From Microcoleus sp. FACHB-672 (GTDB lineage Bacteria; Cyanobacteriota; Cyanobacteriia; Cyanobacteriales; Oscillatoriaceae): a DNA stretch of 64,000 nucleotides. Positions 46,786 to 57,079 of the stretch are shown piece by piece. The position numbers and the translations under genes were made by a program. Under the pieces are notes generated by a model that was not told where the DNA came from, ran no database searches, and worked only from the letters and a program-made list of their open reading frames with translations. Position 1 is the stretch's first letter; each line of letters starts with the position of its first letter. The DNA lies in assembly GCF_014695725.1 (NCBI RefSeq), contig NZ_JACJOU010000021.1:1-64000 (forward strand), in the 5' to 3' direction.

Positions 46786-47175
46786 TTATTTTATTTGTGA
46801 AGAATTTGAGCTACGGGTACACCGGCGCAAGATAGCTTCGATTCGGGCCAGCAGCTCACGAGTGTTAAAAGGTTTGGTGAGATAATCATCTGCCCCGGCT
46901 TTTAACCCCCAAACTTTGTCTGCATCGTGATCTTTGGCAGTCAAAATCAGGATCGGAACATCCGAGAAAGCGCGAATGCGCCAGCAAAGTTCCATTCCAT
47001 CCATTCCCGGTAACATTAAGTCCAAAATAATAATATCTGGCACTTTTTGTTTCACCATTTCTAGTGCAGTTAGTCCATCTCCTGCTGTCATCACTTTATA
47101 GCCTTCTTGCACTAAAGAAAACGTGAGACTCGCCCGAAGTGGTTCTTCATCATCAACTAATAAAACGTGATACAT
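46786..47175 (-). CDS. Single-domain response regulator (receiver only)
   Basis: The 129-residue protein is one receiver domain of OmpR type: acidic pocket VLLVDDEEPLRASL, phospho-acceptor Asp in IIILDLMLPGMDGMELC near residue 53, Thr/Ser switch region LILTAKDHDADKVWGLK, and conserved Lys in DYLTKPFNTRELLARIEAIL. The usual winged-helix output domain is missing. The frame stops five to ten residues after the receiver, and no winged-helix remnant can be seen in the 258 bp before the kinase gene. It therefore either acts as a phosphate shuttle or is a shortened OmpR regulator. It sits between the poly-HAMP hybrid kinase (upstream, 96 bp) and the membrane kinase (downstream). Confidence 0.88.
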   Translation of the reverse strand: MYHVLLVDDEEPLRASLTFSLVQEGYKVMTAGDGLTALEMVKQKVPDIIILDLMLPGMDGMELCWRIRAFSDVPILILTAKDHDADKVWGLKAGADDYLTKPFNTRELLARIEAILRRCTRSSNSSQIK

Positions 47176-47225
47176 GGCGGATTTAAAATTAATATTCCAA
47201 CATTGAGCTTTGAAATTTGGAAAAT

Positions 47226-47260
47226 GAAGAATTGAAAAGTTTTAAGCCTCTCAATTCTTC
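47226..47260 (-). terminator. Hairpin downstream of the poly-HAMP kinase gene
   Basis: GAAGAATTGA (47226-47235) pairs with TCAATTCTTC (47251-47260), loop 15 bases. It begins 12 bases past the poly-HAMP gene stop codon and is followed on the minus strand by a T-rich stretch. It may be a weak terminator or an attenuator before the response regulator gene. Confidence 0.5.
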
Positions 47261-47271
47261 CTTCTCCCTGT

Positions 47272-50200
47272 TTACTGATAGAGCCAGACTCGCAGTAGCG
47301 AGAGCAACTGCTCAGTATCAACCGGCTTGGTAATATAGTCAGACGCACCGGCTTCCAAGCTTTTTTCCCGATCACCTTTCATGGCTTTAGCCGTGAGGGC
47401 GATCATCGGGAGAGAGCGGAATTTAGAAATTTGGCGGATATGGCGCATGGCTTCATACCCATCCATTGTTGGCATCATCACATCCATCAAGACAACATCA
47501 ATGTCCGGTATTGTTTGCAACTTAGAAATGCCATCAGCCCCGCTTTCGGCATTTAAGACGTGCATTTGATGGCGCTCTAACATACTGGTTAGCGCGAAGA
47601 TATTGCGGACATCGTCATCTACGATCAAGACTTTTTTGCCGACCAGAAGCGGGTCTATTTGATACAGCTTTTCAATCATTTGCCGTTTGGGTTCGGGCAA
47701 ATTCTCTTGAACCCGGTGTAGGAACAAAGCCGTTTCATTAAACAGACTTTCTGGCGAACTCAAGACTTTAATGATGATGCTTTCAGAAATCCGCTTGAGT
47801 TCCAATGCTTGCTGTTCAGTTAAGGTTTTCTCGGTGTAAACGATAATGGGCAGAGGGACACCAGCGCCTGAGCCGGCGGTCAACTCCTGAGTGATCTGCT
47901 CAATCAGTTCCAACCCGTTCATATCAGGTAGATCCAAATCGATGACCACACAATCGTAGGGCCGGCCTACAGCATCATCCGTCCCGACTTTTAGAGCTGA
48001 GAGCGCCTCCTCACCCGTTCCCGCTACAGTGGTGACGACGTCGCTGTTGCCGATCAATTCGACAATATTTTGACGCTGATTTTCGTTAACAACCACCACC
48101 AGCAAGTTCTTCACCGGACGCTCAACAAAACGTTTGATATTCACCAACCCCTCAACCAGCGCCTCGCTGCTAACAGGCTTTTGCAGATAAGCCAGCGCTC
48201 CCATTTTCAACCCCCGCTGCCGCGCCGCCTCAACCGTGAGGATATGAACCGGGATATGACGAGTTGCCGGGTTATGCTTTAAACGATCAAGAACCGTCCA
48301 GCCGTCCATTCCTGGCAGCCGGATATCGAGCATGATGGCGTGGGGTTGAAGTTCCTGGGCCATCGTCAAGCCGCTTTCGCTACGCAATGCCACAAGCCCT
48401 TTAAAGCCGACCTGTCGTGCCAGATCTAAGAGGATACGGGCGAAGTTCATGTCGTCCTCCACAATCAACAGCATCTGATCGCCGGGTTGAATATTATCGC
48501 GATCGTCACTTAGTTGCTGCGAGATCGCGAAGGAGGAAGGATCGTTGTTGAAGCCTTGCAGGGATTCTGAGTCAGGAGCGCCGTTAGAGGTAGAATTCTC
48601 TTTACTCGGGGCGCGAAGCAACGGGGCTTCCTCCTTACGCTTATCTGGATTCCATTGCCGGAATTGTGCGAGATTGCTGCTACGCCCTCCGTCGGAATCG
48701 CGCCGCTCCAGCGATAGGTAGTGCAAGTCTTCAGGCTTGGGAGGGTTCACCGGCGGCATATAGGTTTGGGGCAAGTAGAGGGTGAAGGTACTGCCGTGGC
48801 CGAGGCTGCTAACTAAGACAATTTCTCCGCCGAGGAGTCGGGCGATTTCGCGGCTGATGGACAAGCCCAAGCCGGTGCCGCCATATTTGCGGCTGGTGGT
48901 GCCATCTGCCTGCTGGAACGCTTCAAAAATGACTTTTTGTTTTTCGGGGGCGATGCCGATGCCGGTGTCCATCACGGCGAAAGCGACGACAGTCTGGGCG
49001 CGATTTAATGTTTCCTGCTCAGGACTCCATCCCTGGATAGCTTGCTCTACTCGCAACCGCACCTCTCCAGAGTCTGTAAATTTAAAGGCGTTGGAGAGCA
49101 AATTTTTCAGCACTTGCTGCAAGCGTTTCGAGTCGGTATAGATCGCCCTCGGCAGCTTCTCATCAAAAACAAGGCTGAAGCTCAAGCCCTTATCCTGGGC
49201 GACTTGACGGAACGTGCGCTCCATCTGGTTGGACAAATCTGTAAACAGCAGCGGATCAATTTCCACTGACATGGTTCCGGATTCAATTTTGGCCAAATCG
49301 AGGATGTCATTAATCAAGCCCAGCAGATCGGTGCCGGCAGAATGAATGGTGCGGGTGTATTCCACCTGCTTGGGGCTAAGATTGCCATCGGCGTTATCTG
49401 AAAGCAGTCGGGCTAAAATTAACAAGCTATTGAGCGGCGTCCGCAACTCGTGCGACATATTCGCCAAAAACTCTGACTTGTATTTAGAAGTAAGCGCCAA
49501 CTGTTCGGCTTTCTCCTCCACAGACTGCCTCGCCTGTTCAATCTCACCATTCTTGCGTTCAACTTCCCGGTTTTGATCGGACAGCAACCGCGCCTTTTCT
49601 TCGAGTTCTTCGTTGGTTTGCTGCAACTGTTCCTGCTGGTTTTTCAGCAGTTCCTCAGAAGCTTTCAATGATTGAGCTTGCTGTTCTAATCGCTTGTTCG
49701 TCTCTGTCAGTTCTTTCTGCTGGGTTTGCAGTTCTTCTGCCAGTGCTGTGGACTGTTTGAGTAATTCCTCAGTCCGCATACTGGCGGCGATTGTATTGAG
49801 CACGATGGCAATACTTTCCGTGAGCTGATCGAAGAACGTCAGGTGAATCTCACTAAAGCGGCGGAACGAGGCTAATTCAATCACCGCCGTCACTTGCCCC
49901 TCAAACAACACCGGCAGCACAACGGCATTAAGCGGCGTCGATTCCCCTAAACCAGAGCTGATCTTGATATAGTCGTTCGGCACCTCAGTTAGCAGAATTC
50001 GTTCCCGCTCCAAAGCACACTGTCCGACTAACCCTTCACCCAAGTGGAACTGATTTGCCAGATGCTTGCGCTCACGATAAGCATAAGTGCTGAGGAGTTT
50101 CAAAAAGGGTTGATGCGTGATCCCGGCTTCCATGAGGTAGAACACCCCATGTTGAGCGGAAACCAAAGGAGCCAATTCTGAGAGGATGAGTTTGGAAACC

Positions 50201-53200
50201 GTCTCCAAGTCTCGCTGACCCTGTAGCATCCGGGTAAACTTAGCCAAATTGGTCTTCAACCAGTCTTGCTCAGTGTTTTTCTGCGTTGTTTCTCGCAGGT
50301 TGGCAATCATCTGGTTGATGTTGTCTTTAAGGACGGCCACCTCGCCTTCGGCTTGGACGTTAATGGTTCGGGTCAAATCGCCCTTCGTCACGGCGGTTGC
50401 AATTTCAGCAATCGTTCGGATCTGGGTGGTTAAATTCGCTGCCAGTTCGTTCACGTTGTCTGTCAGCGCCCTCCAGGTTCCCGCAGCACCCGGCACTTTG
50501 GCCTGACCACCCAGTTTGCCTTCAATGCCCACTTCTCGCGCTACTGTAGTAACTTGATCGGCAAACGTCGCCAGCGTGTCGATCATCTCGTTGATCGTGT
50601 CGGCTAAGGTTTCAATTTCCCCCTTTGCCTCTAGCATCAGTTTCCGCTTCAAGTCACCATTAGCAACTGCCGTGACCACGCGGGCAATGCCTCGCACTTG
50701 GGCTGTCAGATTGCCGGCCATTGAGTTCACGTTGTCGGTAAGGTCTTTCCAGGTGCCGGCGACGCCCTTGACATCTGCCTGACCGCCTAATTTCCCTTCC
50801 GAACCAACTTCTCGCGCCACCCGTGTAACTTCTGAAGCAAACGAGCTGAGCTGATCCACCATAACGTTAATGGTGTTCTTCAGATCCAAAATCTCGCCTT
50901 TGACATCAACGGTAATCTTCTTAGAAAGGTCGCCGTTTGCCACCGCTTTGGTTACTTCGGCAATATTCCGCACCTGGGCTGTGAGGTTACCGGCCATCGA
51001 GTTCACGTTGTCGGTTAAGTCTTTCCAGGTGCCGGCAACGCCCTTAACATACGCCTGCACACCCAATTTGCCCTCGGTTCCCACCTCTCGCGCCACCCGC
51101 GTGACTTCCGAGGCAAACGAGCTGAGCTGATCCACCATGATGTTTATGGTGTTTTTCAGCTCTAAAATTTCACCTTTAACGTCAACCGTAATTTTCTTAG
51201 ACAGATCCCCGTTTGCTACAGCCGTCGTCACTTCCGCAATATTCCGCACCTGGGCTGTGAGATTACCGGCCATTGAGTTAACGCTGTCGGTTAAGTCTTT
51301 CCAGGTGCCGGCTACCCCTCGAACTTCCGCTTGTACGCCTAATTTCCCTTCGGTTCCCACCTCTCGCGCCACCCGCGTGACTTCTGAAGCGAAGGAGTTG
51401 AGCTGATCCACCATAACGTTGACGGTGTTTTTCAGCTCTAAAATTTCCCCTTTAACATCAACCGTAATCTTCTTAGAAAGGTCGCCGTTAGCTACAGCCG
51501 TCGTTACAGCCGCAATGTTTCGCACTTGCGCGGTTAATGAGCCGGCCATGAAATTCACGCTATCGGTTAAATCTTTCCAGGTGCCGGCGACTCCGCGCAC
51601 ATCTGCCTGACCGCCTAATTTCCCTTCCGAACCCACCTCTCGCGCCACCCGTGTTACTTCCGAGGCAAACGAGCTGAGCTGATCCACCATGACGTTGATC
51701 GTGTTTTTCAGCTCTAAAATTTCACCTTTCACCTGTACGGTAATTTTCTTGGAGAGGTCGCCATTTGCGATTGCGGTTGCCACCTCCGCAATGTTCCGCA
51801 CCTGGGCTGTCAGGTTACCGGCCATTGAGTTCACGTTGTCGGTTAAGTCTTTCCAGGTGCCGGCGACGCCTCGGACTTCCGCTTGCACGCCTAATTTCCC
51901 TTCGGTTCCCACCTCTCGCGCCACCCGTGTTACTTCCGAGGCAAACGAGCTAAGCTGATCCACCATGACGTTGATCGTGTTTTTCAGCTCTAAAATTTCA
52001 CCTTTAACGTCAACCGTAATTTTCTTGGAGAGGTCGCCATTTGCAATCGCGGTTGCCACTTCGGCAATGTTCCGCACTTGGGCGGTTAGATTGCCGGCCA
52101 TTGAGTTCACGTTGTCGGTTAAGTCTTTCCAGGTGCCGGCAACCCCTCGCACTTCCGCTTGCACACCCAATTTCCCCTCAGTTCCCACCTCTCGCGCCAC
52201 CCGTGTTACTTCTGAGGCGAAGGAGTTGAGCTGATCCACCATGATGTTTATGGTGTTTTTCAGCTCTAAAATTTCCCCTTTAACGTCAACCGTAATTTTC
52301 TTCGAGAGATCCCCGTTCGCTACAGCCGTCGTCACTTCCGCAATATTCCGCACTTGGGCGGTTAATGAGCCGGCCATGAAATTAACGCTATCCGTTAAAT
52401 CTTTCCAGGTGCCGGCAACCCCCTTAACATCTGCTTGACCGCCTAATTTCCCTTCCGAACCCACCTCTCGCGCCACCCGCGTGACTTCTGAGGCGAAGGA
52501 GTTGAGCTGATCGACCATGATGTTGATGGTGTTTTTCAGCTCTAAAATTTCACCTTTTACGTCAACCGTAATTTTCTTGGAAAGGTCTCCGTTCGCTACA
52601 GCCGTCGTCACCTCTGCAATATTCCGCACTTGGGCGGTTAGATTGCCGGCCATTGAGTTAACGCTATCCGTTAAGTCTTTCCAGGTGCCGGCAACCCCTC
52701 GCACTTCCGCTTGTACGCCTAATTTGCCTTCGGTTCCCACCTCTCGCGCCACCCGCGTGACTTCTGAGGCAAAGGAGTTGAGCTGATCCACCATGATGTT
52801 GATGGTGTTTTTCAGCTCTAAAATTTCACCTCTAACGTCAACGGTGATTTTCTTGGAAAGGTCGCCATTAGCTACAGCTGTCGTGACTTCGGCAATATTC
52901 CGCACTTGGGCGGTTAATGAGCCGGCCATGAAATTTACGCTATCTGTTAAATCTTTCCAGGTGCCGGCAACGCCTCGAACTTCCGCTTGTACACCTAATT
53001 TCCCTTCCGAACCGACTTCTCGCGCCACCCGTGTCACTTCTGAGGCAAAGGAGTTGAGCTGATCCACCATGATGTTGACGGTATTTTTCAGCTCTAAAAT
53101 TTCACCTTTTACGTCAACCGTAATTTTCTTAGACAAATCCCCATTAGCTACAGCCGTCGTCACTTCCGCGATGTTCCGAACTTGGGCGGTTAAGTTACCG

Positions 53201-54069
53201 GCCATTGAGTTAACGCTATCTGTTAAATCTTTCCAGGTGCCGGCGACTCCGCGCACATCTGCCTGCACACCTAATTTGCCTTCGGTTCCGACTTCTCTCG
53301 CTACCCGTGTTACTTCTGAGGCAAAAGAGTTGAGCTGATCCACCATGATGTTGATCGTGTTTTTCAGCTCTAAAATTTCGCCTTTTACATCTACGGTAAT
53401 TTTCTTAGAAAGGTCGCCGTTTGCAACTGCTGTCGTGACTTCCGCAATATTCCGAACTTGGGCGGTTAAGTTACCGGCCATTGAATTAACGCTATCCGTT
53501 AAATCTTTCCAGGTGCCGGCGACGCCTTGAACTTCGGCTTGCACGCCTAATTTCCCTTCCGAACCGACTTCTCGCGCCACCCGTGTTACTTCTGAGGCGA
53601 AGGAACTCAGTTGATCAACCATTGTGTTGACAATTTTGGCGGTTTGAAGGAATTCTCCTTTTAGGGGTCGGCCTTCTATTTCGGGTGCGATCTTTTGCGA
53701 TAAATCACCATTTGCAACCGCCCGAATGACTCTGGCAGTTTCGGCTGTGGGCTGGACTAAATCTGTGATGAGGGTATTGACAGAATTAACGCTTGCTGTC
53801 CAAGAACCGCCGGCGTTTCCTAGTGATGCCCGCTGGGTAATTTTACCTTCTTTCCCAACAACGGTGCCAATCCGCTCTAATTCAGCGGCCATCCTTTCAT
53901 TGAGTTCGATGATATCGTTGAGCGTATCCGCAATTTTACCCGCCGTGCCGGTCTGATCGAGGGGCATCCGCACAGAAAAATCACCTTTCTTGACAGCGGC
54001 GAGTATTCTTAATAGCTGTTTTTCATCTAAATCGTCTGTACGATCTTGGACTGCTTGATTGCTTGACAT
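47272..54069 (-). CDS. Giant poly-HAMP hybrid histidine kinase with three receivers
   Basis: The 2265-residue soluble protein is related to the poly-HAMP group III kinases, which include fungal Nik1/Os-1. After a first divergent HAMP unit (to about residue 150), twelve 92-residue units run to about 1260, each with [24 protein letters not shown] and [15 protein letters not shown] domain follows at about 1290-1440 and a long coiled coil to about 1560. The kinase core has the acceptor His in [18 protein letters not shown]-box [10 protein letters not shown], and G box [19 protein letters not shown]. Three receiver domains close the protein: [14 protein letters not shown] with [12 protein letters not shown], a degenerate second one with [12 protein letters not shown], and [14 protein letters not shown] with [16 protein letters not shown]. 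No membrane segment is present, so it senses an internal or osmotic signal. Confidence 0.95.
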   Translation of the reverse strand: MSSNQAVQDRTDDLDEKQLLRILAAVKKGDFSVRMPLDQTGTAGKIADTLNDIIELNERMAAELERIGTVVGKEGKITQRASLGNAGGSWTASVNSVNTLITDLVQPTAETARVIRAVANGDLSQKIAPEIEGRPLKGEFLQTAKIVNTMVDQLSSFASEVTRVAREVGSEGKLGVQAEVQGVAGTWKDLTDSVNSMAGNLTAQVRNIAEVTTAVANGDLSKKITVDVKGEILELKNTINIMVDQLNSFASEVTRVAREVGTEGKLGVQADVRGVAGTWKDLTDSVNSMAGNLTAQVRNIAEVTTAVANGDLSKKITVDVKGEILELKNTVNIMVDQLNSFASEVTRVAREVGSEGKLGVQAEVRGVAGTWKDLTDSVNFMAGSLTAQVRNIAEVTTAVANGDLSKKITVDVRGEILELKNTINIMVDQLNSFASEVTRVAREVGTEGKLGVQAEVRGVAGTWKDLTDSVNSMAGNLTAQVRNIAEVTTAVANGDLSKKITVDVKGEILELKNTINIMVDQLNSFASEVTRVAREVGSEGKLGGQADVKGVAGTWKDLTDSVNFMAGSLTAQVRNIAEVTTAVANGDLSKKITVDVKGEILELKNTINIMVDQLNSFASEVTRVAREVGTEGKLGVQAEVRGVAGTWKDLTDNVNSMAGNLTAQVRNIAEVATAIANGDLSKKITVDVKGEILELKNTINVMVDQLSSFASEVTRVAREVGTEGKLGVQAEVRGVAGTWKDLTDNVNSMAGNLTAQVRNIAEVATAIANGDLSKKITVQVKGEILELKNTINVMVDQLSSFASEVTRVAREVGSEGKLGGQADVRGVAGTWKDLTDSVNFMAGSLTAQVRNIAAVTTAVANGDLSKKITVDVKGEILELKNTVNVMVDQLNSFASEVTRVAREVGTEGKLGVQAEVRGVAGTWKDLTDSVNSMAGNLTAQVRNIAEVTTAVANGDLSKKITVDVKGEILELKNTINIMVDQLSSFASEVTRVAREVGTEGKLGVQAYVKGVAGTWKDLTDNVNSMAGNLTAQVRNIAEVTKAVANGDLSKKITVDVKGEILDLKNTINVMVDQLSSFASEVTRVAREVGSEGKLGGQADVKGVAGTWKDLTDNVNSMAGNLTAQVRGIARVVTAVANGDLKRKLMLEAKGEIETLADTINEMIDTLATFADQVTTVAREVGIEGKLGGQAKVPGAAGTWRALTDNVNELAANLTTQIRTIAEIATAVTKGDLTRTINVQAEGEVAVLKDNINQMIANLRETTQKNTEQDWLKTNLAKFTRMLQGQRDLETVSKLILSELAPLVSAQHGVFYLMEAGITHQPFLKLLSTYAYRERKHLANQFHLGEGLVGQCALERERILLTEVPNDYIKISSGLGESTPLNAVVLPVLFEGQVTAVIELASFRRFSEIHLTFFDQLTESIAIVLNTIAASMRTEELLKQSTALAEELQTQQKELTETNKRLEQQAQSLKASEELLKNQQEQLQQTNEELEEKARLLSDQNREVERKNGEIEQARQSVEEKAEQLALTSKYKSEFLANMSHELRTPLNSLLILARLLSDNADGNLSPKQVEYTRTIHSAGTDLLGLINDILDLAKIESGTMSVEIDPLLFTDLSNQMERTFRQVAQDKGLSFSLVFDEKLPRAIYTDSKRLQQVLKNLLSNAFKFTDSGEVRLRVEQAIQGWSPEQETLNRAQTVVAFAVMDTGIGIAPEKQKVIFEAFQQADGTTSRKYGGTGLGLSISREIARLLGGEIVLVSSLGHGSTFTLYLPQTYMPPVNPPKPEDLHYLSLERRDSDGGRSSNLAQFRQWNPDKRKEEAPLLRAPSKENSTSNGAPDSESLQGFNNDPSSFAISQQLSDDRDNIQPGDQMLLIVEDDMNFARILLDLARQVGFKGLVALRSESGLTMAQELQPHAIMLDIRLPGMDGWTVLDRLKHNPATRHIPVHILTVEAARQRGLKMGALAYLQKPVSSEALVEGLVNIKRFVERPVKNLLVVVVNENQRQNIVELIGNSDVVTTVAGTGEEALSALKVGTDDAVGRPYDCVVIDLDLPDMNGLELIEQITQELTAGSGAGVPLPIIVYTEKTLTEQQALELKRISESIIIKVLSSPESLFNETALFLHRVQENLPEPKRQMIEKLYQIDPLLVGKKVLIVDDDVRNIFALTSMLERHQMHVLNAESGADGISKLQTIPDIDVVLMDVMMPTMDGYEAMRHIRQISKFRSLPMIALTAKAMKGDREKSLEAGASDYITKPVDTEQLLSLLRVWLYQ
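50300..53630 (-). repeat. Twelve 276-bp tandem repeats encoding HAMP units
   Basis: Twelve copies with a period of about 276 bp encode the 92-residue units. A CTTTCCAGGTGCCGGC landmark recurs at this spacing (for example near 50745, 51021, 51297). Most copies differ by only a few residues. Two types alternate in part of the array: EVGSEGKLG with NFMAGSL, and EVGTEGKLG with NSMAGNL. The last two units are more divergent. Six-frame translation yields long antisense frames here, which are an artefact of the repeat. Confidence 0.92.
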
Positions 54070-54747
54070 AGCTGATTCCTTTTGCCGGTTGATGAGTGAG
54101 CAGTGGTGGGCGAATAATTATTAGATTTACTTATTACGCGTAGCGATTTAACAGGAAAACTTGATATGATTCTCCTAAGTAAGCGAATAACTAACCGCAG
54201 TTAACCTGCTAGTTAGTCTTGATTCGAGTTGCCTGTTAATGGGTTATAGAGGCTTTTCCCATCTTCCCTTCTCTGCTTGTGTCTAGTGGTATATAGCCTT
54301 GACCCTAGAGAAAGGAAACGGCTGTTTTTTTGCAACCCTGTATTTACGTCTTTGGATACCGGCTGCCGGTGATTGCTGGCGAAATCTTAGGCTTTAAGGA
54401 AGATAATGCCGGTGACTTCTCTGCTCATTATCTGGCAAAAATGTACCTAGACATCTCTGCCGGAAGGAGGATGATAAAAGTTAAGTGCAGTGTAAAAGTT
54501 AAAAGCTTAGCGGCAAGATGAGCCGTTTTTAAGCTTTCAATCATTTATCTTGCATATTCAATTGGATGATCTATGGGAGTGCTGCGGGTGCGGTGGAGAT
54601 GAAGGTAAAAGGTAAAAGACAGCAAAAAGTGACGAGCTTGCATTCGGGTTCGTCACTTTTTACAATTTAAGGGGAAATAGCTTTTAACTTTTGGGTAAAG
54701 TTTTTCTGGTTCTCTCCCACAAAGTATGCAAGTTGATTGCATATTTA
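54070..54747. other. Intergenic region between the vWA gene and the poly-HAMP kinase
   Basis: This 678-bp gap is upstream of the poly-HAMP kinase and downstream of the first vWA gene. It should contain the kinase promoter near 54070-54300, but no clear -35/-10 pair is seen. A 63-codon frame at 54330-54521 has no homology-like features and is not called. A hairpin at 54624-54661 is listed separately. Confidence 0.45.
54624..54661. terminator. 12-bp hairpin after the vWA1 gene
   Basis: AAAAAGTGACGA (54624-54635) pairs perfectly with TCGTCACTTTTT (54650-54661) around 14 bases. T-runs occur on both strands, so it could terminate in either direction. It is 86 bp past the vWA1 stop. Confidence 0.75.
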
Positions 54748-55356
54748 TTAATCATTAATGGCACTGAGCAGCACTTCTGCTAGGGTGACATCTGCCATAT
54801 CATCGATGGTAATCGTGTCACAAATATCGAATTTCGCGCCGGCACCTTGCAATTCATCATCCAATGCCTTTAAAAATCGGCTGGCGGTGGCGTCCGATCC
54901 GACTTGTATGATAGAAATGCCGAGTTCTTCATCGCGATCCATGCGGCGAGATGCTTCAATAATTGCTTTCATCACGGCTTTGCGATCATCGGGTTCCCCA
55001 TCTGTCACCACTAAAATGGTTTCGCCGCCGGCTTTTATCTGTCCCGCTGCTTTACGCTGAAAATACTGATTGGTTGCATCTTGCAACACAGCGGCGAGGT
55101 TGGTTGTGCCGGCAGGATCGTTTTCTTGAAAAATCTGTCCAACTTTACTAGAAGTTACATTTTCGTAGCGTTTAAATCGGCTGGAAAATAGGTAAACTGT
55201 AATCCCATCCGGGTCAAATTGCTCACATTTGCGCGCGAGTGCCAAAGTAGACTCTTGCGCTGCTTCCCAACGACTTCTGCCACCTGCCTGATCTGGGGTA
55301 GACATACTGCCGCTTTTATCAATAATTAATGTAAAATCCCGATTTTCTACTGCCAT
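54748..55356 (-). CDS. TerY-like von Willebrand A domain protein, copy 1
   Basis: The 202-residue protein is almost wholly one vWA domain. The metal-ion-dependent adhesion site is intact: DKSGSMSTP (residues 13-21), the Thr in DPAGTTNLAAVL near 92, and the Asp in VTDGEPDD near 125. The start MAVENRDFTLIIDKSGS is the shared family N-terminus. Such stand-alone vWA proteins are called TerY-like, because TerY of tellurite-resistance operons is the best-known member; their partners are often Ser/Thr kinases and phosphatases. No tellurite gene or PP2C phosphatase lies nearby. It is the third of three paralogues on the minus strand. Confidence 0.87.
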   Translation of the reverse strand: MAVENRDFTLIIDKSGSMSTPDQAGGRSRWEAAQESTLALARKCEQFDPDGITVYLFSSRFKRYENVTSSKVGQIFQENDPAGTTNLAAVLQDATNQYFQRKAAGQIKAGGETILVVTDGEPDDRKAVMKAIIEASRRMDRDEELGISIIQVGSDATASRFLKALDDELQGAGAKFDICDTITIDDMADVTLAEVLLSAIND

Positions 55357-55429
55357 AATTGACCTTTCAGATGTTAGTTGTTAGCAAGGAGTGAAGGGGA
55401 TTCTCCAAAATCATAATCTAGCTGCCGGT

Positions 55430-55491
55430 AAGGACGGGTTTAGGAAATTAGCTTTCTCGTTGAAAGTCTATTTTGTTTAAAACCCGTCCTT
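55430..55491. repeat. 12-bp inverted repeat with long loop between vWA genes
   Basis: AAGGACGGGTTT (55430-55441) pairs perfectly with AAACCCGTCCTT (55480-55491) around 38 bases. It lies 46 bp past the end of the copy 2 gene on the minus strand and may end its transcript. Confidence 0.6.
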
Positions 55492-55537
55492 GTCTAAATT
55501 ATTGATTTGGAGAATTAATCAAAGAATTCATGGCTCG

Positions 55538-56140
55538 TTAGTCTGCAATCGCATTCAGCAGCACTTCTGTTAAAGTCAACCCTTCCATGTCATCCAGGGT
55601 AACTGTATCGACAATATCAAATTTTGCGCCGGCACCTTGCAATTCATCATCCAAAGCTTTCAGAAACCGGGTTGCTGTTTGATCATTGCCAACCTGAATA
55701 AATGAGATCGCCAATTCTTCATCTCGCTCCATTTGACGGGAGGTATCAATAATTACCTTCATCACCGCCCTGCGATCATCGGGTTCTCCATCTGTTATGA
55801 CTAAAATTGTTTCGCCATTGGCTTTTGTTTGACCTCCTGCTTTACGCTTTAAGTAATTACTGGTGGCATCTTGTAAAACAGCAGCCAGGTTTGTTGTACC
55901 TGATGGATCGTTTTCTTGAAAAATCTGTGCAACTTTACTAGAAGTTACATTTTCATAGCGTTTAAACTTGCCTGAAAACAGGTAAACTGTAATCCCATCC
56001 GGGTCAAATTGCTCGCATTTCCGTGCGAGTGCCAGAGTAGATTCTTGTGCCGTATCCCAACGACTTCTGCCAGTTGCCGGTTCTGGCGTAGACATACTAC
56101 CGCTTTTATCGATGATTAAGGTGTAATCACGAGCTTCCAA
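55538..56140 (-). CDS. TerY-like vWA domain protein, copy 2 (TTG start)
   Basis: The 200-residue protein has the same intact MIDAS as its paralogues (DKSGSMSTPE, DPSGTTNLAAVL, ITDGEPDD). A TTG start at 56140 is chosen: an AGGAGG lies seven bases upstream, and the resulting MEARDYTLIID aligns exactly with MAVENRDFTLIID and MLENRDYTLIID of copies 1 and 3. An alternative upstream start at 56161 would add seven residues with no counterpart in the paralogues. It is closest in sequence to copy 1. The intervening gap of 181 bp has one inverted repeat. Function is as for copy 1. Confidence 0.85.
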   Translation of the reverse strand: MEARDYTLIIDKSGSMSTPEPATGRSRWDTAQESTLALARKCEQFDPDGITVYLFSGKFKRYENVTSSKVAQIFQENDPSGTTNLAAVLQDATSNYLKRKAGGQTKANGETILVITDGEPDDRRAVMKVIIDTSRQMERDEELAISFIQVGNDQTATRFLKALDDELQGAGAKFDIVDTVTLDDMEGLTLTEVLLNAIAD

Positions 56141-56268
56141 AGTATTACCTCCTTTGACCAAGAGAAAACCTCCTGTGCTATTATGGCTTGTGGATCTAGC
56201 CTATCCCACTTTCCCAGCAATCCCGAAGCAATTTTAAATTTTTCAATTTCAATTTTCTAAAATCGCTT

Positions 56269-56883
56269 TTACGGGGTTTCTTGCAAAGCTTGCAAATAAT
56301 CAATCGCCGCCTCTTGTTTTGAAGGATATTTATAAGCAAACTCTTCAAACCAGAGTCCTTCATCTGACAGAGGATCTAAAGTTTTTAACCAAGCTTGCGC
56401 TTGTTTGCTGATTGCTTCCCGCTGTTGCTGTTTTAGCTTTTCCTGGCGGATCTGTTCTTCTTTAAGCTGTTGCTGTCTTTTCTGTTCCTCAGCTTTGGCT
56501 TCCTCCTCGTACTCACCTTTAAGTTCCGCTAATAAGTTATTTTCTGGTAAGGAAACAAAATTGTTCAGCAACCCGTTTTCGTGTATAGTAGATGATGTGA
56601 GTTGCGGAAATACAGAAATTTCCTCAGTTAAGTTAGGCAGTCCGTTTACTTTTGCCGCCTTCACAGAACTTAGAGCATTTGTCTCTTCATACTCGCGCTT
56701 AAGTTCTGCTAATAAGTTATTTTCCGGTAAAGTAGCGAAATTACTGAGCAATACGTTTTCGCTTGCAGCCGATGCTGTCGCGGGTTTTGCAGTTAAGTCA
56801 GTGAGTGGTTTTGGTTCTGCTGGCTCCACAGAACTCTGATATTCTGTTTTAACGTCAGCTAATAAGCGCTCTATCGATTCCAT
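56269..56883 (-). CDS. Coiled-coil protein with an internal duplication, in the vWA cluster
   Basis: The 204-residue protein contains a duplicated segment: NVLLSNFATLPENNLLAELK near residue 44 and NGLLNNFVSLPENNLLAELK near 104, each followed by a charged EYEE. A Gln/Glu/Lys-rich coiled coil follows at about 130-160 (RQQQLKEEQIRQEKLKQQQ). The C-terminus KTLDPLSDEGLWFEEFAYKY and AAIDYLQAL is a module seen in other cyanobacterial hypothetical proteins. No enzyme motif is visible. Its position between vWA copies 2 and 3 suggests that it may be their partner or substrate, but that is inference. Confidence 0.7.
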   Translation of the reverse strand: MESIERLLADVKTEYQSSVEPAEPKPLTDLTAKPATASAASENVLLSNFATLPENNLLAELKREYEETNALSSVKAAKVNGLPNLTEEISVFPQLTSSTIHENGLLNNFVSLPENNLLAELKGEYEEEAKAEEQKRQQQLKEEQIRQEKLKQQQREAISKQAQAWLKTLDPLSDEGLWFEEFAYKYPSKQEAAIDYLQALQETP

Positions 56884-57079
56884 ACATTTAACCCCTAAAG
56901 GTTTTTAACAACCGTTGCAACAATGATATTGATAAGCGAGCATTCAGCTATTAGGGATCAACTGTTAGGGGTGAAAACTGGAGGGTTTCTGGCGCTTCAG
57001 AATCATTCCCCAGTTTCACGTCTTCTGCCGGCACGGTTTTCAGTGGTTGCCGGCTGAATGCTTCCTTTAGTCGGTTCCC

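Noticed and set aside
40171-53630. CRISPR array from regularly spaced repeats
   Set aside because: The 75-bp and 276-bp repeats lie inside translated genes with no unique spacers between them and no cas genes nearby.
50249-53962. Series of long plus-strand frames opposite the poly-HAMP kinase, spaced 276 bp apart
   Set aside because: They mirror the HAMP repeat on the other strand, have the same period, and carry no independent coding signature.
54330-54521. 63-codon frame in the gap before the poly-HAMP kinase
   Set aside because: No Shine-Dalgarno, no domain-like features; likely chance in an AT-rich gap.
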